From NCBI RefSeq assembly GCF_027359355.1, contig NZ_CP114777.1:496001-560000 (forward strand): DNA of 64,000 nt, read 5' to 3'. Positions 56,580 to 64,000 of this stretch are shown one piece after another. The translations under genes were made by a program, and so were the position numbers. This stretch comes from Prochlorococcus marinus str. MIT 1214 (lineage in GTDB: Bacteria; Cyanobacteriota; Cyanobacteriia; PCC-6307; Cyanobiaceae). The notes beneath the pieces are model-generated. The model did not search any database and had not been told where the DNA came from. It saw only the letters and a program-made list of their open reading frames with translations. How positions within the stretch are numbered: position 1 is the stretch's first letter; each line of letters opens with the position of its first letter.

Positions 56580-57600
56580 CCAACTAAGATTGTAGCCCCT
56601 GATAGCTGCTAAGAGAATAAATCATCTAAAATTTGACTCGATTTTGATTTTTTCTTATAACAATTCCAATATTAATCGAACCTGTGTGAATAAACACTAA
56701 ACGGTGAGAAACTAAAGCATTGCTAGCAAAGGTTAAAAATGATTCCTGGAGAGATTAACTCAAATCATTAGATAAAAAAGAAATATTAACCCTATGGATA
56801 AATTATATAAGGATATTATTTAACTCTCAGTAATGGATTTGTATTACTGAATATATATTGAGTCTAAATAAAAGAACTCGTGAGAATTCTAATAAATGGC
56901 TAGGATAAAATTTATTCATAACGAATCCTTTGACTCCTCATTTAGATCACCCCTTTTTAATATTGATTTGGCACATACTCGTTGGGTACCTTCTCACTGT
57001 TAGTTGTGACTGGAACTGGATTCCATTGACTAGGGAAGAGAAAAAAAGAGGACCATCTCTTGATCAAATCAGAGGCAAGATATTTAACTGAAATTAAAAG
57101 ATGAAAGCACCTAATTTGAAAGATTGACACATAGTTAAAATAGGACTTGATGTTTTCCTTGGAAGTCGAAAAATAAAATTGTTAATCAAACAAATACAAG
57201 CCAACTTAATTCAACATATATCTAGGTCAAATAAAAAGAAAATACAAATATATCTAAAAAGCTTCTTATTTTAAGTTAATACATATAATTAAAATAACTT
57301 TACGCATTTATATTGTTTAGAAATTATAAAAACAAAAAGAAACATATCCAGTGAATATTAGATTGTATAGATATTCATGATAGTAGATTATGGAGAATGA
57401 AAAACTCTTTCTGTTGTTCTATCAGAGAGCTAAGTAAAGTCGGTTTTTATATTTGATTTTATACATCCTTTATTCTAAAGTTTCTATAGGATAATATTAT
57501 AGGATCCTTTAACATACATTTAAAATAGTAGAGCTAGAACACACTTGCTTTCTTCGTAGAAAGGATAGAATCTTTTCATAATTTAAGCTTAAATTAGTCC
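56580..57600. other. Long gap without recognised gene
   Basis: About 1 kb, very AT-rich. A 35-codon frame from ATG 56896 (MARIKFIHNESFDSSFRSPL) has no support beyond being open. Could contain promoter or RNA signals, none of which I can support. Confidence 0.45.
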
Positions 57601-57999
57601 GTGAAACTCATACCAAATTTTGCTGAGTTACTGCATAAGATCAAATTACCATCCGCAGAGAAATGCTTTTTTATTGAGGATGGTGATGAAAAATACATCG
57701 AGAAATGGATGAAAAATGGAGAAATCACATGTGAGTTGGAACAACTTTTCGAATGGATAAACATAGAGTACAAACTTAAGAAAAAAAATCCAAATCACGA
57801 AGAGAAGCAACTTGCTCAGGAAATTAAGAAGAGGTTTCCTGTAGAACAATGGCGTGTTATAAAAATCTTTAGCGATCACCAAAGAAAGTATCGATACTAC
57901 AAAAAGGCAATAGAGGACGTAAAACGACGTACTACTCCTCGCATGAATGAACAAGCAATTATGACTATCTTCAGCCCAGGCTGGGGTATAAATACCTAG
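57601..57999 (+). CDS. Hypothetical charged protein
   Basis: 132 residues from GTG 57601. Lys/Glu-rich, KCFFIEDGDEKYIEKWMKNG, FPVEQWRVIKIFSDHQRKYR. No membrane segment. The opposite-strand frame is hydrophobic but is probably a shadow of the Lys/Glu codons. Confidence 0.55.
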   Translation: MKLIPNFAELLHKIKLPSAEKCFFIEDGDEKYIEKWMKNGEITCELEQLFEWINIEYKLKKKNPNHEEKQLAQEIKKRFPVEQWRVIKIFSDHQRKYRYYKKAIEDVKRRTTPRMNEQAIMTIFSPGWGINT

Positions 58000-58040
58000 T
58001 ATGGTATAATTACCTATAACCACAAAGTATTTAAAGTCTC

Positions 58041-58133
58041 ATGATTGAAAAGTACCCATTGATTCCTTTCATTATTTTTGCCGGAGCATTAATAAGCACA
58101 GCAACAATTGGTTTGCCAGTATTTGCTGGATAA
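58041..58133 (+). CDS. 30-residue membrane peptide
   Basis: MIEKYPLIPFIIFAGALIST, ATIGLPVFAG. One helix. Typical in size for small photosystem or cytochrome subunits, but none is recognised. Confidence 0.55.
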   Translation: MIEKYPLIPFIIFAGALISTATIGLPVFAG

Positions 58134-58235
58134 TTTGAATATAAATAAAATAACTTCAGTCAAAAATAAGATTTCCTAACAATTAAATATTAAATATATA
58201 AAGAATCAATAAGTAGTATTTCCAAATGAATAACA

Positions 58236-58346
58236 TTATTTTCCAAAAATTGCTAACCAATAATTGAACAAGAAATAAGAAGAATATAAAAATATTAAAA
58301 GATAAACCCAATTAAGCCACGCAGGACGATTATTAGCATTATTCAT
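58236..58346 (-). CDS. 36-residue membrane peptide
   Basis: MNNANNRPAWLNWVYLLIFL, YSSYFLFNYWLAIFGK. Aromatic-rich helix after a polar Asn start. Function unknown. Confidence 0.5.
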   Translation of the reverse strand: MNNANNRPAWLNWVYLLIFLYSSYFLFNYWLAIFGK

Positions 58347-58471
58347 TGAATTTAATAAATCAATGTTATATATAATATACTTACTAAATCCGATATTGAC
58401 ATAAAGCTTCTAAGGCTTAATGTTAATTCTACAAATTGAAACTCAAAAGTAATTACATAAGAGATCTATTT

Positions 58472-58972
58472 ATGAAAAGACAGTACAAGTTTCTCGAAAA
58501 ACACTTGAATGAATTTAGTAAAACATACAAAAGTTTAGGCGGTATCAAATGGTCTTTGAATTTTCCAGTTTATCTCTTTGATAGAGATTGGTTCAGACTT
58601 AAAAAAGTCACTGTCTACGATTTAGCTAAAGAACTTAAACCAGATAACTCACAAGAAGCCCCTGAATTGATTCAATATCAACAGTTACTCAAGGAAGGTC
58701 ACGATCATTTACTTGCTATTCAGGAATGTTGGAATGAATTTGGAATGGAAGATTTTCATCGATCTCTTAGAAACTCTTCAAAATCGAATACAAAAGGGAA
58801 TAATGGATGGACTTTTAAAAAATACGTTGAACTCCTAGTTGGTTATAGACAAATTATTGAGGATAAAAAAGTTCGCATACCAATCATTATTCTAGGAAGA
58901 ACTCCAAACGAAGATCACCAACTTGAATGGATAAGCGATGCTTTTATTTCTGAATTAACTTTCGCAGATTAA
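58472..58972 (+). CDS. Soluble protein, GWTFKKYV motif
   Basis: 166 residues from ATG 58472. Charged N-terminus, ECWNEFGMEDFHRSLRNSSK, GNNGWTFKKYVELLVGYRQI, then strands to the end. The GWTFKKYVELL stretch recalls HGYTLKKYIEE in 19087-19629 and may be a distant relation. Function unknown. Confidence 0.6.
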   Translation: MKRQYKFLEKHLNEFSKTYKSLGGIKWSLNFPVYLFDRDWFRLKKVTVYDLAKELKPDNSQEAPELIQYQQLLKEGHDHLLAIQECWNEFGMEDFHRSLRNSSKSNTKGNNGWTFKKYVELLVGYRQIIEDKKVRIPIIILGRTPNEDHQLEWISDAFISELTFAD

Positions 58973-59002
58973 AAATATAAAATCGACTCTATCCAAAAAG
59001 TT

Positions 59003-59179
59003 TCAAGCAATAGTTAAATCGTCAGATCTTGTACCCCACTCCGTATCTTCTAGAAGATCAGAATAACAAGACGCATTTACCAAGTTATATTTCTGAAATT
59101 TCCAATCTGAATCTTCAAGATAATCTGAGTACTCGAATGTTTTGGCAAGAAGAGAGAATTCCTTACTAAAAGGGCACAT
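59003..59179 (-). CDS. Small protein with two YSDxLED motifs
   Basis: 58 residues from ATG 59179 (TTG at 59200). FEYSDYLEDSDWKFQKYNLV, then SCYSDLLEDTEWGTRSDD. The same YSDLLED stretch ends 3421-3753. Acidic/aromatic; might be a recognition tag or binding motif. Confidence 0.55.
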   Translation of the reverse strand: MCPFSKEFSLLAKTFEYSDYLEDSDWKFQKYNLVNASCYSDLLEDTEWGTRSDDLTIA

Positions 59180-59342
59180 AAATCTTATGTATATTTTCAA
59201 TCATTCACACTGCTAAAGGTAAAAGCAAGAAAATATTATATTTCCTAAAGATTTAGATATAAGATTTAAGTTCAAAGACATGAAAAAAGAGCAAAAAAAC
59301 ATCAGTAATGAGATATTGTATCTATAAAAAATTTAAATAATA

Positions 59343-59636
59343 ATGGGTTCAATCAGAAAGGGGAAAGATGGTGAGTTAGATGTCAATAACTTACCTGAAG
59401 GTGTTTATTTCTTTTCAGGTCAAGAGGGATTTGTAAAAATCGAGGTAGATCAATACGGTCATCAAAGTTGGGATCTTCATAATTGGTTTGCCTCCTTAGA
59501 CCCAGACTCAAATGAAATTCAGCATCAAAAAACAATTGAAGACATCAAAAGAAGACTAAATGCAAAGACAGGAATTATTAATCCACCTAAAAATTTAGTA
59601 AAAAAATTTTTCACTAATCCTTTTAAAAAAAAGTGA
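59343..59636 (+). CDS. Soluble protein, 97 residues
   Basis: MGSIRKGKDGELDVNNLPEG, VYFFSGQEGFVKIEVDQYGH, then a charged helix and Lys/Phe-rich basic end (KKFFTNPFKKK). Small beta domain plus basic tail. Function unknown. Confidence 0.6.
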   Translation: MGSIRKGKDGELDVNNLPEGVYFFSGQEGFVKIEVDQYGHQSWDLHNWFASLDPDSNEIQHQKTIEDIKRRLNAKTGIINPPKNLVKKFFTNPFKKK

Positions 59637-59646
59637 ACTAAAAAAC

Positions 59647-59988
59647 TTATTTAAAAAATAAAAAAATTTGATTTATTGCTAATCCAATTAGAGAATATCT
59701 TAATAATGTACACCATGCATATAAATAAACACATTCATAATCTGACTTAGAGATTTCTTCTCCTTTTGACTTCAACAACAGATTAAATCGATAATTTGCA
59801 TTATTTTTAATAATAAAAACTATGCTTAATGCTAATAGTAGTAATAAATTTGAGTTCATCAATAAAATGAAAGCAATAAAAAAAGAGATATTTGAGATGA
59901 AGTCAAAAAAAGGAACAAATGTAGCAGGTAAAACAAATAAATTAGATAAAATATAAATAACTCTCATTTGATTAATACAAGAAAACAT
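59647..59988 (-). CDS. Multi-helix membrane protein
   Basis: 113 residues. Three to four hydrophobic segments (IYILSNLFVLPATFVPFF, FIAFILLMNSNLLLLLALSI, LLRYSLIGLAINQIFLFF) and one charged loop. Very AT-rich codons. Function unknown. Confidence 0.55.
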   Translation of the reverse strand: MFSCINQMRVIYILSNLFVLPATFVPFFDFISNISFFIAFILLMNSNLLLLLALSIVFIIKNNANYRFNLLLKSKGEEISKSDYECVYLYAWCTLLRYSLIGLAINQIFLFFK

Positions 59989-60247
59989 CTTAGAATAATG
60001 TTAGAAATATTTATATCTTTAGCAAACAATTACATAGATGGCAATTGTTATATCGAAATTTAATAAAAACGAAAATAAAAACCTAAAAATAATCTAGTTA
60101 AAGTAGTATGGATAATGAACAAATAAGTAATCCAAGGGCACCTCTAACTTTATACTGCGATGATCTGAATTAAATTTATATATTTTTTTTTCATATTGTA
60201 ACATAGGATTTTAAAAAAGTTATCATTAAATAACTAGACATAAAAAA

Positions 60248-60493
60248 ATGAAAATAGTTCTTCTACTTTCTATATTTATATTAGCCTTTTTATTAATTGG
60301 AAAAAAGATATTTTATTTTGCACAAAGGAATCTTATCAAAAATCAATCAGCATGGTCTGGTAAAGATATAACAATTAAATATAGAAACTCAAAAGATATT
60401 GATGAATCAAAAGGAAATGATAACTATTTAAAAATAATTGCTGATGAATCCAAAGTCTATTTAGAAGACCAAACTAAGGGAGAGGATTCATGA
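60248..60493 (+). CDS. Anchored small protein, 81 residues
   Basis: N-terminal helix (KIVLLLSIFILAFLLIGKKI), then a polar, mixed-charge domain. A 17-codon Lys/Arg-rich frame overlaps its stop (ATGA at 60490). Function unknown. Confidence 0.55.
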   Translation: MKIVLLLSIFILAFLLIGKKIFYFAQRNLIKNQSAWSGKDITIKYRNSKDIDESKGNDNYLKIIADESKVYLEDQTKGEDS

Positions 60494-60593
60494 AATTAAA
60501 ACAAATCAAACTAGCAAAAAGAAGAATGCCTAAGATTAAATAAAAAAATTAATTCACACCTACACTTTTACTGATCCTAAAAAATTAACAAAA

Positions 60594-60821
60594 ATGCCGT
60601 ATAAGTTATTATTAATCCATAATATATATTTTCTATTAGTAAAAACTACTATAGTTGATATGACTATAAATAACCCACTTTTTATTTTTGCTGTAATAAC
60701 AGTCATTTGGTTTATTCCTGGAATTATACTTAGAAGATATAATGAATTAAATCAGATAAAGAAAAAGAAAAAAAAACAAGCTGATGCTATTAAAAAACTA
60801 TACCCTAAGTCCAATGATTGA
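60594..60821 (+). CDS. Membrane protein with Lys-rich tail
   Basis: 75 residues. Two hydrophobic segments (LLLIHNIYFLLVKTTIV, PLFIFAVITVIWFIPGIIL), then KKKKKKQADAIKKLYPK. Positive-inside rule places the tail in the cytosol. Confidence 0.6.
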   Translation: MPYKLLLIHNIYFLLVKTTIVDMTINNPLFIFAVITVIWFIPGIILRRYNELNQIKKKKKKQADAIKKLYPKSND

Positions 60822-61021
60822 TCTGATTAATACTTATAAACATATTTGAATTAATAAACCTATCAAAACTTTATATATTAATAGCAAGTTATACACTAAG
60901 TTATTTCATGAAATATCACTAGCTATTACTTAGACTTCGCAATAAGTCATCAAATTAGCACCTTTTATGTATTAGCAGTAGTATTTTAGATACAATAAGT
61001 TAGTGTTTTAAAAACTCTTTG

Positions 61022-61294
61022 ATGATAAAGAAATTGGGTCAATATGGTGGCTATTTACTAAGTGGAATATTGATAGCATGGCTAATAAATCCAATAGCAG
61101 CGCTAGCATTCCTTGAGATTTTTTTTAAAATGAGCTTACTAATATTTATCCCCATCGGCGGAGCTTATGTCTTAGATAAAATAATACTTCTAAAATATCA
61201 AAAGGCATGGAACATCCTTTTACCAGCTTGGATAATAGTTAGTATCTACTTTACTTTTAAGCTAGTTAAATTCATAGAAAGACTTATTAGTTAA
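61022..61294 (+). CDS. Three-helix membrane protein
   Basis: 90 residues from ATG 61022. GGYLLSGILIAWLINPIAAL, FKMSLLIFIPIGGAYVLDKI, AWIIVSIYFTFKLVKFI. Function unknown. Confidence 0.6.
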   Translation: MIKKLGQYGGYLLSGILIAWLINPIAALAFLEIFFKMSLLIFIPIGGAYVLDKIILLKYQKAWNILLPAWIIVSIYFTFKLVKFIERLIS

Positions 61295-61530
61295 ATATTT
61301 AAGGGTTTTAATTTAATTATTTTTAAGATAATATTTTTCTAATTATTCTTGGCTAAAGGGCTCAGTCCATTCTAAAAACATTCAAAACTCACTTCAAAAA
61401 GCTTAGAAATCAAGACCTCATCATAAGCTTTTCCAAAATACTTAGCATTTCTAGAAGTTAAAATATTCAACCTTATCGAAAAAATTAATCCTTTATGGAT
61501 AATGATTATTACAGTTGAAACTTGAACAAC

Positions 61531-61776
61531 ATGGTGCTCCCTTTTATTACTGCAATATTTTTCCCTGATTATGGTTACCAAGGGATTCCTTGGGATTTGT
61601 ATTTACTTCATTTCTTTTTCTTTGCGATTGTGATTCCATTCCATGTAATTATTTTTGCTGCGCGTAGTGCTCAGAAGGTAAAGCCTAACGGCGTAAAGGA
61701 CTGGCTCAAGTGGGAAACAAATGCTAGTCAAGACGAATTAGCTTCAAGATTTCCAAACAATTTCCCTACTGCTTAA
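61531..61776 (+). CDS. Membrane protein, 81 residues
   Basis: ATG 61531. FPDYGYQGIPWDLYLLHFFF, FAIVIPFHVIIFAARSAQKV, then KDWLKWETNASQDELASRFP. One helix and an amphipathic C-terminus. The regular codon use suggests a conserved gene; function unknown. Confidence 0.65.
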   Translation: MVLPFITAIFFPDYGYQGIPWDLYLLHFFFFAIVIPFHVIIFAARSAQKVKPNGVKDWLKWETNASQDELASRFPNNFPTA

Positions 61777-61880
61777 CTCTCGTTAAAGCCTTTTAAAAAT
61801 GTCTGAATTTATCAAGGTGCTACAACTTCATTAAATTTGGGCAATTTTAGGTTTATATATATACCTGCTTCTAAAAAAAA

Positions 61881-62024
61881 ATGCTTCATTTGCCATTCTT
61901 AACCTTTGCTTTGGGAGGAGGAAGCCTCTCAGCAACAATTGTCGGTGTTGTATCCCTTGTTCTTTTTGGACTAGTTGGTGTAATTGCTGGTCCTAATCTA
62001 TCTAAATTTGATTCTGAAGCTTAG
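61881..62024 (+). CDS. One-helix membrane protein, 47 residues
   Basis: MLHLPFLTFALGGGSLSATI, VGVVSLVLFGLVGVIAGPNL, KFDSEA. Gly-rich helix of the sort seen in small photosystem subunits. Followed by a strong terminator. Confidence 0.65.
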   Translation: MLHLPFLTFALGGGSLSATIVGVVSLVLFGLVGVIAGPNLSKFDSEA

Positions 62025-62110
62025 GAAGATAGCTTATAGACAAATATCTATTAGCCAAATTTCCTAACTAATATTATAGATTTTCAAAAATCTATCTTGG
62101 GACTCAAACT

Positions 62111-62168
62111 AAAAAAGATCTAAATTCATCAGGTTTTATAAACCTAGATGGATTTAGATCTTTTTTTT
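62111..62168. terminator. Strong bidirectional terminator
   Basis: AAAAAAGATCTAAATTCATC and GATGGATTTAGATCTTTTTT pair over 20 bp with one wobble, small inner stem in the loop. Confidence 0.9.
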
Positions 62169-62370
62169 AACTTAATTCAAATTACAAAAACATTTTCAAA
62201 TACCATGGCTTAAGACATTGCTACTATCAAAAAAATCGAATTTATAACGACAATCAAGGAACAACATATAAGCAAAACTTATAGATTGTATGACTATAAG
62301 ATATGAAGGTTGATTATTTGAGACTCAGCCTTATACATTTATATGTATAAAATTTACAATTTACAGTCAA

Positions 62371-62436
62371 ATGGAAATGAACCCTTATAAGCCTTTTATG
62401 CAAGCTATTAAAAAAATCTGCAAAAATTTCAAATAG
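62371..62436 (+). CDS. NPYKP mini-protein, 21 residues
   Basis: MEMNPYKPFMQAIKKICKNF then K. Same N-terminal motif as MELNPFKPYQ (46841) and MDMNPFKPLI (36310). Amphipathic and basic. Convergent with the SulP gene. Confidence 0.5.
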   Translation: MEMNPYKPFMQAIKKICKNFK

Positions 62437-62444
62437 AAGTTTAG

Positions 62445-63989
62445 TTAATGTGCAGATTTAAATTCTCCTCCTCTTCCTCCAGCTTCTGTTGCTTGTCCTA
62501 TTCGAGAAAATAAATTCAAGCTTTCATCATTTAAATTAATCACTTCAACCTCAGATCCACCTAATTTTATTCTTCTAATTACTTGATCAAGAACGGTTAC
62601 ACCACTTTGGTCCCAAATATGAGCTCCGGCCATATCGATGGTAATTTTCTTAGGATGTTCATGAAGTTCAAATCCTTGCCTAAAGTAAATGCTGCTAACA
62701 AAGAATAATTGACCTTTAACTTTATATATCCTGTGATCTTCACCATTTAGCGAAGACTCAACCTTAATAACCTTTGCAACCTTTCTACTAAATAGTATTG
62801 CGGCAAGTCCTACCCCTGCAAGAAGACCCAAGGCTAGATTATGAGTAATAACAGTTACAAATACAGTTAAAATCATAACTGAACTATCACTTCTAGGGAT
62901 ACGGCGAATATCTTTTATTGAGATCCAATTAGCGGTATTGATCGCAATCATTATCATTACTCCAACCAATGTTGCCATTGGGATTTGATTCACCCAATCT
63001 TTAGCAGCAAGAATCATTGCTATTAAACAAACCCCTGAACTTAATGTTGAAAGTCGCGTTCTTCCCCCATAGCCCACATTCATAACTGATTGTCCAACCA
63101 AAGCACATCCAGCCATACCGCCAAAAAGAGAACTAACAATATTCCCTATACCTTGACCACGAGCCTCAACATTTTTATTTGTACTTTTATCAGTCATATC
63201 ATCAAGAATATCTTGAGTAAGAAATGTCTCCATAAGACCTACCAAAGAAATTGCCAAAGCTGTTGGCAATATCAAACCAAGAGTTTCAAAATTAAAAGGA
63301 ACTTTTGGAAAGCCAAAGCCAGGCAATCCATTTGGAAGAATTCCTAAATTCGACACAGTTGGAACATTTAATTTAAATCCAATAGAAATTGCTGAACAAA
63401 TAAAAATTGCTATCAAGGCTGAAGGCAAAATCTTGGTAACTTTTGGCAGCAAATAAATAATCAACAATGTAAGGATGGTCAATCCCCAAACTGCAGGTAC
63501 TTGTGTTGCAGTAACAACTTTTGCAGAATGCGCTATGTCAATTCCTAAATGAGGCAATTGAGCAAGGAAGATCAATATAGCCAAACCATTCACAAAGCCA
63601 TCCATAACAGGTTGAGGTACAAATCTCATCTGATGTGCAAGTCTTAGATACCCCCAAGCGATCTGAAGAACTCCCGTAAGCAATCCAGCAGCTAAAAGAT
63701 ATTGCAGACCAAGCCCAGGGCTAATATTTTCTCCTTGTTGAACAATCCCAGTCATCAAAAGGGCGGTTGAACCAGTTACGGAGGTAATCATGGCCATTCT
63801 GCCCCCAAAAATTGCAAGGGTTACAGAAAGCAAAAAAGCACCAAATAAACCAACTCTTGGATCAACACCTGCAATACCTGAAAAAGCTATAGCCTCTGGA
63901 ATCATTGCGAATGCAACCACTAGCCCAGCGAGGACATCTCGAGAAGGAGAGACTATTCTCTCCTTTGTGAATAAAGTGATCAATTTCAA
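62445..63989 (-). CDS. SulP-family anion transporter with STAS domain
   Basis: 514 residues, complete in the window. [26 protein letters not shown] is the SulP N-terminal signature; about 10-12 membrane helices to residue 400, then a STAS domain ([35 protein letters not shown]). In marine cyanobacteria such proteins are candidates for bicarbonate or sulfate uptake; substrate cannot be read from sequence. The largest gene here. Confidence 0.92.
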   Translation of the reverse strand: MKLITLFTKERIVSPSRDVLAGLVVAFAMIPEAIAFSGIAGVDPRVGLFGAFLLSVTLAIFGGRMAMITSVTGSTALLMTGIVQQGENISPGLGLQYLLAAGLLTGVLQIAWGYLRLAHQMRFVPQPVMDGFVNGLAILIFLAQLPHLGIDIAHSAKVVTATQVPAVWGLTILTLLIIYLLPKVTKILPSALIAIFICSAISIGFKLNVPTVSNLGILPNGLPGFGFPKVPFNFETLGLILPTALAISLVGLMETFLTQDILDDMTDKSTNKNVEARGQGIGNIVSSLFGGMAGCALVGQSVMNVGYGGRTRLSTLSSGVCLIAMILAAKDWVNQIPMATLVGVMIMIAINTANWISIKDIRRIPRSDSSVMILTVFVTVITHNLALGLLAGVGLAAILFSRKVAKVIKVESSLNGEDHRIYKVKGQLFFVSSIYFRQGFELHEHPKKITIDMAGAHIWDQSGVTVLDQVIRRIKLGGSEVEVINLNDESLNLFSRIGQATEAGGRGGEFKSAH

Positions 63990-64000
63990 AACTACGCTTC

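Noticed and set aside
57646-58023. 125-codon minus-strand hydrophobic frame
   Set aside because: Opposite a Lys/Glu-rich plus-strand frame; the hydrophobic look follows from the complementary codons.
1-64000. CRISPR array or restriction/defence island
   Set aside because: No regularly spaced repeats and no recognised Cas, methylase or restriction genes; the GIY-YIG protein alone is not enough.

Overview
The window is AT-rich (roughly one third G+C by eye) and almost entirely made of very small genes. The four-gene high-light-inducible (hli) operon, ClpS, DUF3303/DUF3104/DUF3764-type proteins, the many one-helix membrane peptides and the short spacing all point to a marine picocyanobacterium, most likely Prochlorococcus. 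Only a few genes are recognisable housekeeping or core functions: peptide deformylase (38454-38987), clpS (41303-41599), a GGQ-type ribosome rescue factor (44742-45164), a PDZ protein (37814-38362), tRNA-Pro(UGG) (56506-56579) and a SulP anion transporter (62445-63989). The rest reads as an accessory region built by repeated duplication, insertion and decay of small genes.

Layout: 1-7.8 kb holds secreted and membrane mini-proteins, including three members of a family ending in a Cys-x5-Cys motif (ECLQFGIC). 8-13 kb holds DUF3303-like proteins, a lone hli gene and several decayed genes. 13.1-13.7 kb is the four-gene hli operon. 14-21 kb mixes conserved hypotheticals with several pseudogenes. 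21.4-22.9 kb is a tightly overlapping run of tiny genes around a DUF3104 gene. 23-35 kb holds MGEAKRR-type membrane proteins, cupins and small paralog families. 36-37 kb, 20.4-21 kb and 50.1-50.6 kb carry related cassettes of one-helix proteins. 37.8-44.3 kb is the most conserved-looking block. 45-51 kb again has mini-genes and pseudogenes. 51.5-56.6 kb is an integrated element bounded by a 65-bp direct repeat of the 3' end of tRNA-Pro. 57-62.4 kb is sparse, with small membrane proteins, before the SulP gene at the right edge.

The most interesting structure is shared regulatory DNA joining otherwise unrelated tiny genes. (1) A motif, consensus AGCMCTACCNCRACCGAAC, occurs nine times. It lies about 50-95 bp upstream of the hli operon and of several one-helix genes, and in front of two copies of a structured repeat that may be a small RNA. 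(2) A second architecture, TAAATACTT, 34-35 nt, GAGTAGWAAT, precedes genes of the ECLxxGxC peptide family; two of these are followed by a 23-25 residue membrane peptide. (3) A leader or 3' element with a GC-rich hairpin and U-run recurs around several genes, in three cases directly before the start codon.

The tRNA-Pro element is about 5 kb. It has a terminase-small-subunit-like reading frame that runs out of the attachment site without a normal start, a SIMPL-domain protein, a perfect tandem duplication of about 280 bp, two coiled-coil/SAP-like proteins and a GIY-YIG-type protein. No integrase is visible, so it looks like a satellite-type or decayed mobile element. All family names rest on pattern recognition from the sequence; no database search was run.
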